From: Eisenbergiella tayi
GTDB taxonomy: Bacteria; Bacillota; Clostridia; Lachnospirales; Lachnospiraceae
Direction of reading: 5' to 3'
Assembly: GCF_001881565.1 (NCBI RefSeq)
Contig: NZ_MPDJ01000010.1
Location: 208,244-257,737 of the forward strand
Length of the DNA stretch: 49,494 bases
In this document: positions 43,430-49,494 of the stretch, piece by piece
How the letters are laid out: the number at the start of each line of letters is the position of its first letter
How positions within the stretch are numbered: the first letter of the stretch is position 1
Made by a program: the position numbers and the translations under genes
Notes under the pieces: model-generated
The model's database searches: none
The model's input: only the letters and a program-made list of their open reading frames with translations
What the model was told of the DNA's origin: nothing

Positions 43430-44154
43430 GCTTCTCCTTTTGCTTTCTTTTTCTTACCGGTAAGTTCGATCAGCTTAATCTCATTTCGCATGGCTTCCTT
43501 CAGGGCATCCACAAATACCCGCTGGCCGGAATACAGGCATATATCCCTGCTGCTTCCAGTGAGTTCACCGGTAAGAACATATTTGGAATCAGATATCAGA
43601 CGAACCTGATTTTCTTTTCCTTCCGTTTTATAGCAGACTGCTGTTTTCAGCCGCTCCGGTATCTTATCTGAAAGAAGGACAACCTTTATTTTTTTCTGCA
43701 GCAGTTCATATATATCCTGTTCCATTTCCGCAATTCTTGTTCCTGACGCGGAAAGGTAAACTCTCTTTTCTGCCTGCTCCATCATGTGGTGCATCTTATC
43801 AAGGATCTGCTGTTCCCCCATAATTGTGATATACCCATCACTGGGCTCGTCAGCCGCCGGCATGTTATCTGACAGCCACTGCTTGGTATTCCCCATCATA
43901 CGAAGCTTGTTGTCACAGAATTCCTCTACGGGAACAGCCATATACTTACTGCTGCTGCCCTCCATTAAATAGGCGGCGCCCTTTTCCGCCAGCCCCGCTA
44001 ACGCATTATAGACATTGGAACGGGAAATTCCGGTCAGCTTTGCCGCTTCATATCCGGTAAGCGTACCATTTCTGTACAGGCACAGGTAAATTGAGGCTTC
44101 CTGCCTTGTCAGACCGAACACCATCAGCTTTTCAATATAACTCATTTCATCCAT
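43426..44154 (-). CDS. TrmB-like transcriptional regulator
   Basis: A regulator of about 242 residues. Its winged helix-turn-helix (FGLTRQEASIYLCLYRNGTLTGYEAAKLTGISRSNVYNALAGLAEKG) is followed by a ligand-type C-terminal domain. ATG 44154 is preferred because GAGG lies 8 bases upstream; the frame is also open from ATG 44178, which is close to the likely transcription start. It precedes lysA with a 4-bp overlap. A dyad at its own promoter suggests autoregulation; the ligand, perhaps an amino acid, is unknown. Confidence 0.87.
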   Translation of the reverse strand: MDEMSYIEKLMVFGLTRQEASIYLCLYRNGTLTGYEAAKLTGISRSNVYNALAGLAEKGAAYLMEGSSSKYMAVPVEEFCDNKLRMMGNTKQWLSDNMPAADEPSDGYITIMGEQQILDKMHHMMEQAEKRVYLSASGTRIAEMEQDIYELLQKKIKVVLLSDKIPERLKTAVCYKTEGKENQVRLISDSKYVLTGELTGSSRDICLYSGQRVFVDALKEAMRNEIKLIELTGKKKKAKGEA

Positions 44155-44183
44155 AGGCTGCCTCACAATCGTCCTCATTAGTA

Positions 44184-44198
44184 GTTCCGTACAGGAAC
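44184..44198. promoter_or_regulatory. Candidate operator of the TrmB-lysA operon
   Basis: The perfect dyad GTTCC-N5-GGAAC abuts the -10 box and covers the expected transcription start, a position suited to repression. Confidence 0.55.
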
Positions 44199-44227
44199 AC
44201 TATAGACTGTCATTTTTCATTTGTCAA
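44199..44227 (-). promoter_or_regulatory. Promoter of the TrmB-lysA operon
   Basis: A perfect TTGACA (44227-44222), 17-bp spacer and TATAGT (44204-44199). Confidence 0.85.
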
Positions 44228-44247
44228 GTCCGAAAAAAGAAATGATA

Positions 44248-44267
44248 AAAAGCCTCATCAGGCTTTT
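44248..44267 (-). terminator. Terminator after the DUF2264 gene
   Basis: AAAAGCCT / AGGCTTTT with a 4-nt loop, running into T's on the minus strand, 37 bp past the DUF2264 stop and just upstream of the TrmB promoter. Confidence 0.8.
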
Positions 44268-44304
44268 ATACCTGACAAGACTTTTATTTTATCCAAATCT
44301 TTTT

Positions 44305-46074
44305 TTAATCTGTCCCATTTAAGCCTGATTTCTTTCCTTCCCAGTAATCAAGCCCTTTCCAATCGGCATAAACACAGGTCTCCACAACGGTAACACCTTC
44401 CATTATATGATACTGCACAGCCGGTATAACGGCCTTAGGATAGAGAAGATTGGTATTGGGATCCGCATCAATAATAACACCTGCCTCCGGCACCCGCTCT
44501 CCTGCAACTTCCGTATATTTTCCTGTCACTCTGCAAAAAGCATAGCGGTTCTCAGCCAGAGCTGTCCCCTCTTCTGTTCTGCCGGTAAATTCATCGGAAG
44601 GGTCCGACGCAATACCGAAACCGCAGTCATATGCCGCACAGCTAATATTGCTCACAATTCTGTGTATCCTTTTATGTCCCCATTCTTCCGGAATCACAAC
44701 GGTTTCCACCTGGATTTTGGGATAAGGGGACCATACAGAAACCACTTTTTCTTCAGATACTGTAAAATCCTCACATATTCTCCGCACATACACATATCCG
44801 TCAATAAGAAAGGCCAGCATACTGTCCGGGGCCGCCTCATGAAGCTCAAAATTAGACTTTGCAACATGAAAACCAAATCTGGTATCGTAAGCAAATTTCC
44901 CATATTTTGCCTGACTCTGTCCATGTCCGGAGGAACTGTATCTGCCCGGAACATAAGCCGTATGATGGCCTGCATGGGCCGCTATAAGCATATCCGCATA
45001 GGGAAGCAGCCTGGTTTTTTCCAAAGGCGGCAAAGGGGCGGGTACAGCCGTCCAGAATTCATGATCATCAGGAAGCTGCAGAAATGCAAAGGTTTTCATC
45101 GCCCAGTAGGGCGAACCGGGCCCGTTATAACGCTCTCCCATTATCAGATCCGGATACCCATACCCAATTGTCAGAATACCATCCCTGTCAAATATCGGCT
45201 TCTTCATCCAGTTCTGCAGATGACGGACTATCAGTCCCTTAATCACCCCCACAGAAAAGGGATATACCCCCGCCATCAGGCAGGCAGACCAAAAGCTGAC
45301 CTGAGCAAACCGATAAGTAAGAGAACGTCCAAAAGGCAGGGCTGCTCCCTCTTCATCAAACCAATAGATAAAGGTTTTTCCGAACAGCATTGCCCGTTCT
45401 TTATAGATACGGCAGCGCTCCGGATCCTCTTTCTCCATGACGCTGGCATAAAAAAGGCAGTAAAAATGAATAGCAAAAGAAACATAATAATCCTTTTGTC
45501 CGGAATCGCCATCCTGATACCATCCATCACCCAAATAGAATTCTTCCACGCCCTTAAGATATATCTCCAGCTTTTTACTGTCATATTTCCTGCCGCGTTT
45601 CATCAGGGCCACATTCACCAGTACCGCAAACAGAATCCAATTACATACAGGAAGGTCATAATCGTTAATGCCGTACAGCCAGCTGCTCAGATGTTCCTTT
45701 TCCGATTTCGAAAGAGGATCCCACAGCTTTTGCGGAGTGAGGATCAGCCCATAAGCTATCGCCGCCATCTCGACGAATTTCTGGTCAAACGCATGAAAAC
45801 CGCCCCAGAATTCAGGATTACCCGGATCGGTACCGGCTTTCAGGCCCTTCCGGTATATTTCTTCAAATCCGGTTTCTTCTCCGCCTCCCGCCCAGAAAGG
45901 CACCAATCCCCATAAAGGCCGTGAAAAGGCTTCCATCCCTTCCGCCTTTCTGTCATAATTGGTAGCTGTGACCCCTAATATGAGTTCGGCCCTCTCTCTG
46001 CTGTAATAAGGCTTAAGAGGTTCAAGGACAGAAAGCATAAGCCTCTGAAAATCTTCTTTGGAATACAGATCCAT
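44305..46074 (-). CDS. DUF2264 family protein
   Basis: A 589-residue protein without signal peptide. N-terminal YYSRERAELILGVTATNYDRKAEGMEAFSRPLWGLVPFWAGGG and the WFAVLVNVAL/FYLGDGWYQDGDSGQKDYYVSFAIHFY region are typical of DUF2264, an alpha/alpha-barrel family related to heparinase II/III-like and glycoside hydrolase proteins (some members, as I recall, are placed in CAZy GH154). It likely acts on cytoplasmic oligosaccharides, perhaps uronic-acid-containing. No transporter or other sugar gene is adjacent. AAGGAG precedes the ATG. Confidence 0.85.
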   Translation of the reverse strand: MDLYSKEDFQRLMLSVLEPLKPYYSRERAELILGVTATNYDRKAEGMEAFSRPLWGLVPFWAGGGEETGFEEIYRKGLKAGTDPGNPEFWGGFHAFDQKFVEMAAIAYGLILTPQKLWDPLSKSEKEHLSSWLYGINDYDLPVCNWILFAVLVNVALMKRGRKYDSKKLEIYLKGVEEFYLGDGWYQDGDSGQKDYYVSFAIHFYCLFYASVMEKEDPERCRIYKERAMLFGKTFIYWFDEEGAALPFGRSLTYRFAQVSFWSACLMAGVYPFSVGVIKGLIVRHLQNWMKKPIFDRDGILTIGYGYPDLIMGERYNGPGSPYWAMKTFAFLQLPDDHEFWTAVPAPLPPLEKTRLLPYADMLIAAHAGHHTAYVPGRYSSSGHGQSQAKYGKFAYDTRFGFHVAKSNFELHEAAPDSMLAFLIDGYVYVRRICEDFTVSEEKVVSVWSPYPKIQVETVVIPEEWGHKRIHRIVSNISCAAYDCGFGIASDPSDEFTGRTEEGTALAENRYAFCRVTGKYTEVAGERVPEAGVIIDADPNTNLLYPKAVIPAVQYHIMEGVTVVETCVYADWKGLDYWEGKKSGLNGTD

Positions 46075-46101
46075 ATTTCTCCGTCTCCTTATTCTGATTT
46101 G

Positions 46102-46779
46102 TCAGATATTTTCTATCTGCCAGTCGACAGGCTCTACGCCATTGTTCTTTAAGAAGTCATTGGCCTGGCTGAAATGCCTGCATCCCATAAATCCGCGGAA
46201 AGCCGAAAGCGGGCTGGGATGAGGTGCCTTCAATATCAAATGCTTCGGATTGGTCAGCATGGGGATTTTACTCTGTGCAGGCCTTCCCCACAGCATATAT
46301 ACCAGCGGCCGGTCCTGATGGTTTACCGCTTCAATTACAGCATCCGTAAACTGCTCCCAGCCCTGTCCCTGGTGGGAGTTGGCCCGGTGCGCCCTGACTG
46401 TCAATACCGTATTCAGCATAAGTACTCCCTGATCCGCCCATTTCTTTAAATAGCCGTTATTCGGTATATAACAGCCCAGATCATCATGCAGTTCCTGATA
46501 AATATTCACCAGTGACGGAGGTATCTCCTTCTGCTCCGGTTTTACGGAAAAGCTGAGGCCATGGGCCTGATTTTCATTATGATAGGGATCCTGTCCCAGA
46601 ATCACTACCTTTACCTTACTTAACGGTGTAAAATGAAAAGCATTAAAAATCTCATCCGCCGGCGGATAGACCACATATGTGGAATATTCCTTTTGTACGA
46701 ACCGAAACAGCTGCGCGTAATATGGCTTTTTAAATTCCCCGCTTATTTCATCCAGCCAGTCATTTTGAATCATTCCCAT
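46102..46779 (-). CDS. ung: Uracil-DNA glycosylase
   Basis: A 225-residue family 1 UDG that removes uracil from DNA. VVILGQDPYHNENQAHGLSFSV has the catalytic Asp, and APHPSPLSAFRGFMG the HPSPLS loop. VLMLNTVLTVRAHRANSH is conserved. ATG 46779 follows AGGAG by 9 bases. It stands 47 bp downstream of hisF and 27 bp upstream of the DUF2264 gene, without clear terminators, so read-through is possible. Confidence 0.97.
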   Translation of the reverse strand: MGMIQNDWLDEISGEFKKPYYAQLFRFVQKEYSTYVVYPPADEIFNAFHFTPLSKVKVVILGQDPYHNENQAHGLSFSVKPEQKEIPPSLVNIYQELHDDLGCYIPNNGYLKKWADQGVLMLNTVLTVRAHRANSHQGQGWEQFTDAVIEAVNHQDRPLVYMLWGRPAQSKIPMLTNPKHLILKAPHPSPLSAFRGFMGCRHFSQANDFLKNNGVEPVDWQIENI

Positions 46780-46826
46780 CTTTTGTATCTCCTACCTTTT
46801 ATTTTCATATTACAAGAAAAGCGCTT

Positions 46827-47588
46827 CTACAATCGTACAGAAACCCCTCTCCCCTGAAGGTATTCCTTTACCTCCCTGATTTCCAGTTCTATATAATGAA
46901 AAAGAGATGCGGCAAGAACAGCTTCCGCACGGCCCTCCACAAGCGCATCATAGAAATGCTCCAGTTTTCCGGCCCCGCCGGACGCAATTACCGGTATCGG
47001 TACCATATCTGCAATTTTCCTGGTCAGTTCAATGTCATATCCGGCTTTTGTACCATCACAATCCATACTGGTAAGCAGAATCTCTCCCGCACCCAGGCGG
47101 GTTACCTTTTCCGCCCAGAAAAAAGCGTCAATCCCCATATCAATCCTACCGCCATTTTTATAAATATTCCATCCGCTGCCATCCGGCCGTCTCTTGACGT
47201 CCATGGCAACTACCACGCATTGGCTTCCGAACTTATCCGCTGCCTCAGAAATCAATTCCGGCCTGTTAATAGCAGAAGAGTTTATGGATATTTTATCGGC
47301 CCCCTCCCGCAGCAGTACCTTGAAATCTTCCACGGTACGGATTCCTCCTCCTACAGTAAACGGTATAAATACCTTCTCCGCAACTTTACGAACCATATCA
47401 ACTACCGTTTTCCTGTCATCGGAAGAGGCCGTAATATCAAGAAAAACCAGTTCATCGGCTCCTGCCTTATCATAGGCCTCACCTATTTCCACCGGATCCC
47501 CGGCATCCTGAAGATTAACAAAATTAACGCCTTTTACCACTCTTCCGTTATGTACATCAAGACAGGGTATTATTCTTTTTGTATGCAT
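46827..47588 (-). CDS. hisF: Imidazole glycerol phosphate synthase, cyclase subunit
   Basis: A 253-residue TIM barrel closing the imidazole ring in histidine synthesis with ammonia from HisH. RIIPCLDVHNGRVVKGVNF holds the catalytic Asp, VGGGIRTVEDF and VIASGGAGKLEHF the phosphate sites, and LLTSMDCDGTKAGYD the second catalytic Asp. It lies 15 bp after hisH. The remaining his genes are not in the window, so this is a two-gene his remnant or split locus. Confidence 0.97.
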   Translation of the reverse strand: MHTKRIIPCLDVHNGRVVKGVNFVNLQDAGDPVEIGEAYDKAGADELVFLDITASSDDRKTVVDMVRKVAEKVFIPFTVGGGIRTVEDFKVLLREGADKISINSSAINRPELISEAADKFGSQCVVVAMDVKRRPDGSGWNIYKNGGRIDMGIDAFFWAEKVTRLGAGEILLTSMDCDGTKAGYDIELTRKIADMVPIPVIASGGAGKLEHFYDALVEGRAEAVLAASLFHYIELEIREVKEYLQGRGVSVRL

Positions 47589-47603
47589 CGCTATATCTCC
47601 TTA

Positions 47604-48212
47604 TTATGTGAGAGAAATAAAATTCTTCAATATGGTAAGTCCGACGGCCGAACTTTTCTCCGGATGGAACTGACACGCGAAAATATTATCTTTTTCCACA
47701 GAAGCATGAATACGTGTGCCGTATTCCGTTTCCGCTGTAACAATAGAAGGATCCGAAGACCTCAGATAATAGGAATGGACAAAATAAACATACGAATTTT
47801 CTTTTACCCCTGTAAAAAGACGCCCCTGATTGGGATAGGATAAGGAATTCCATCCGATATGGGGGATTTTCAGGCCTGGCGCTTCCGGTATGCGAAGTAT
47901 TTCACCCGGCAGGATACCAAGTCCGTCCACGCCTTCGCTTTCTTCACTTCTCTCAAACAAAAGCTGAAGTCCCAGACAGATTCCCAAAAATGGGGTACCC
48001 TTTTCAGCCACTTCCCTGATTACATCTGTAAGCCCATAATCCTCCAGCTTCTGCATCGCATCACCAAAAGCGCCTACCCCGGGGAGAATCACCTTATCAA
48101 CCTCCAAAATACAAGCTTTATCCCTTGTAATTACCGCATTTTCTCCCAGAGCCTGAAGGGCTTTTTCCACACTCTTTATATTTCCTGCATCATAATCAAT
48201 AATCGCTACCAT
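47604..48212 (-). CDS. hisH: Imidazole glycerol phosphate synthase, glutaminase subunit
   Basis: A 202-residue class I amidotransferase. IDYDAGNIKSVEKAL at the N-terminus, catalytic Cys in FLGICLGLQLLFERSEE, and His/Glu in ACQFHPEKSS. It feeds ammonia to HisF. It begins the hisH-hisF pair; the ~80 bp upstream hold no identified promoter. Confidence 0.97.
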   Translation of the reverse strand: MVAIIDYDAGNIKSVEKALQALGENAVITRDKACILEVDKVILPGVGAFGDAMQKLEDYGLTDVIREVAEKGTPFLGICLGLQLLFERSEESEGVDGLGILPGEILRIPEAPGLKIPHIGWNSLSYPNQGRLFTGVKENSYVYFVHSYYLRSSDPSIVTAETEYGTRIHASVEKDNIFACQFHPEKSSAVGLTILKNFISLT

Positions 48213-48293
48213 GCCTGCTGTCCTTCCCTTCTTCCAACTTTTACTTTATCTCATTACCGTAGTGTAGCACACTTGCAGTCTATCCGCAATATT

Positions 48294-49094
48294 TCACCCT
48301 TGATTTCCTTCCTCTGATAAAAACGTAATGGCATCAGTTTTTACGGAAATTCCTCTTTCAGACAGTTCTTCCGTTAAAAAAGGAAGTTTCCCATGAACAC
48401 GGTAAAATACAGACTTTTGGTTAAAAAATGCTACTTTTTCAAAGGGAAAACGAATTACTGAAGGATATTCCATTCCCGCCCCCAGCTCCAAAATACAAAG
48501 CTTATGATTTAATGTTCCCTGAAGCCATTTTGTATATTTTTCCCACTGTGTAAGGTAGCCTTCTTCCCGATAACCAGGTGTTTCTATGCGATTAAACCAA
48601 AGGATGCCGCAGCAGTCCGTACAAACAGGAAAGTCCACCGATGAAAGGTCTCCATTGCAGTTATCAATTTCTTCAAGCACCTGCAGAATCACATTTTCAT
48701 CCGTTACAAGAGATTCCTGCTCCGCATTGCATTTTTCTGCACACTGTAACGCCCGGAAACCTCCGCAGGGCGTTACGATTCGTTCCCTGTCCAGACCAGA
48801 ATTAAAAATATAGTCGTCCTCCGATAAAGACAGAACAAAATAATTTTTTCCCTCCAGAAGAGCTGTCAGCGTTTCATAAGCTTTCTTTATACGATGATCC
48901 GGATGTCTGCGCATATAATGGCACTGAAGATACTGAATGATAGCAGCACTGTCCTCTTCCGCTTCCGCCTGGGCAAGCAGAGGCCCGTAAAAAGTATCTT
49001 CTTTCATTCCCTGATAACTCTCTTCCATTTCTTTTCCGATTCCAACCAGAACCATCTGAGAATCCGCTATATCCTGCAGCAATTCTTTCGTCAT
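48294..49094 (-). CDS. Degenerate SIR2-like protein
   Basis: A 266-residue protein with a sirtuin-like layout. VLVGIGKEMEES (residues 15-26) replaces the NAD-binding GAG motif, and a zinc-type Cys set lies in CAEKC (118-122) and CTDC (158-161). ELGAGMEYPSVIRFP and FFNQKSVFYRVHG resemble the C-terminal GTS and substrate-end parts of the fold. The catalytic HG and QNxD motifs are not seen, which points to loss of deacetylase activity or a changed reaction. Recognition is by pattern; function is unknown. It is upstream of hisH in the same direction. Confidence 0.6.
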   Translation of the reverse strand: MTKELLQDIADSQMVLVGIGKEMEESYQGMKEDTFYGPLLAQAEAEEDSAAIIQYLQCHYMRRHPDHRIKKAYETLTALLEGKNYFVLSLSEDDYIFNSGLDRERIVTPCGGFRALQCAEKCNAEQESLVTDENVILQVLEEIDNCNGDLSSVDFPVCTDCCGILWFNRIETPGYREEGYLTQWEKYTKWLQGTLNHKLCILELGAGMEYPSVIRFPFEKVAFFNQKSVFYRVHGKLPFLTEELSERGISVKTDAITFLSEEGNQG

Positions 49095-49216
49095 TTTCTC
49101 TTCCTCTTCATCTAAGCTTTTGTATATTTTTTATCTTGTTAATAGTATCATATTGGGGACAGTGCATCAAGTAATGAAATCCCCTGACCACAGTAAACAT
49201 ACGGATTTTTCAACAC

Positions 49217-49246
49217 AAAAAAACCTTATCCGAAAACAGATAAGGT
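49217..49246 (-). terminator. rRNA operon terminator
   Basis: ACCTTATC / GATAAGGT arms (49223-49246) with a T-run on the minus strand, about 85 bp past the 23S 3' end. No 5S gene or tRNA fits between them. Confidence 0.88.
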
Positions 49247-49330
49247 AAAATAATTCACAAATAAAATCCATACCCTCAAAACCGAACATTGAATCTAATC
49301 TCTTTCTCCAAAACTTACTTCCCATACCTT

Positions 49331-49494
49331 CAGGATAAGCCCTCGACCGATTAGTACTGGTCAGCTCCATACATTACTGCACTTCCACCTCCAGCCTATC
49401 TACCTCATACTCTCTAAGGGGTCTTACTTATTGGGATATCTCATCTTGAGGGGGGCTTCACGCTTAGATGCCTTCAGCGTTTATCCCTGCCGGA
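49331..49494 (-). rRNA. 23S rRNA, 3' end (partial)
   Basis: The minus strand ends with the highly conserved AGTACTAATCGGTCGAGG followed by GCTTATCC, the 3' end of bacterial 23S rRNA; the preceding part (GGCATCTAAGCGTGAAGCC and the TGAGATATCCC region) is domain VI. The gene continues beyond the right edge. The 3' end is placed at about 49331, within a few bases. Confidence 0.95.

Noticed and set aside
44407..45915. 502-codon plus-strand reading frame
   Set aside because: It lies opposite the DUF2264 gene, has no ribosome site or motifs, and the minus-strand frame shows clear family motifs.
49095..49216. Possible 5S rRNA or tRNA after the rRNA terminator
   Set aside because: No 5S- or tRNA-like pairing or conserved loops; nothing recognised there.
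1..49494. CRISPR array, prophage or insertion sequence
   Set aside because: No regularly spaced repeats, cas, integrase, transposase or phage genes were seen on either strand.

Overview
The window looks like a chromosomal core segment of an anaerobic, fermentative Firmicute, most likely a gut Lachnospiraceae (Clostridia). This is inferred from the mix of genes: a T-box-controlled trp operon, a pta-ackA acetate pathway, the DUF711/ACT pair, LicT-type antitermination of an amino-sugar PTS, strong AGGAGG-type ribosome binding sites, and an rRNA operon entering at the right edge. No phage, insertion sequence, CRISPR array or defence island was seen. Most genes are on the minus strand.

Layout. 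0.1-2.8 kb: a two-gene surface-polysaccharide acetylation unit (SGNH hydrolase plus MBOAT acyltransferase). 3.0-10.0 kb: a complete trpEGDCFBA operon with overlapping genes, a promoter and a tRNA-Trp T-box leader. 10.03-10.38 kb: a 351-bp nested palindrome, the most unusual structure in the window. 10.4-13.4 kb: an orphan CBM9-like gene, then ackA and pta. 13.7-21.2 kb: housekeeping genes (tmcAL, DUF711, ACT, a YycJ-like MBL protein, coaE, polA and a zinc-finger membrane protein coupled to polA). 21.4-29.3 kb: a coiled-coil protein, then an amino-sugar operon with antiterminator, EIIA, Enzyme I, HPr, EIICB, nagB and nagA behind one promoter and one RAT/terminator switch.

29.5-31.4 kb: tandem paralogous secreted SGNH hydrolases. 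31.5-35.4 kb: a MacB-like ABC transporter with an extracellular CARDB-like partner. 35.5-40.3 kb: three transport/regulator sets (MATE with a MerR regulator, a paired chromate-type transporter with a LysR regulator) and a small zinc-ribbon membrane protein. 40.6-46.8 kb: a YdeI-like protein, a SHOCT membrane protein, tRNA-Leu(CAA), a lysA-like decarboxylase with a TrmB-like regulator, a DUF2264 protein and ung. 46.8-49.1 kb: hisF, hisH and a degenerate sirtuin-like protein. 49.3 kb to the end: the 3' end of a 23S rRNA gene on the minus strand, followed by its terminator with no room for a 5S gene.

Much of the regulation can be read from the sequence: the T-box, the RAT, a 19-bp-spacer MerR promoter, a LysR dyad over a -35 box and a dyad at the TrmB promoter. 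All assignments rest on reading motifs by eye; no database search was run.
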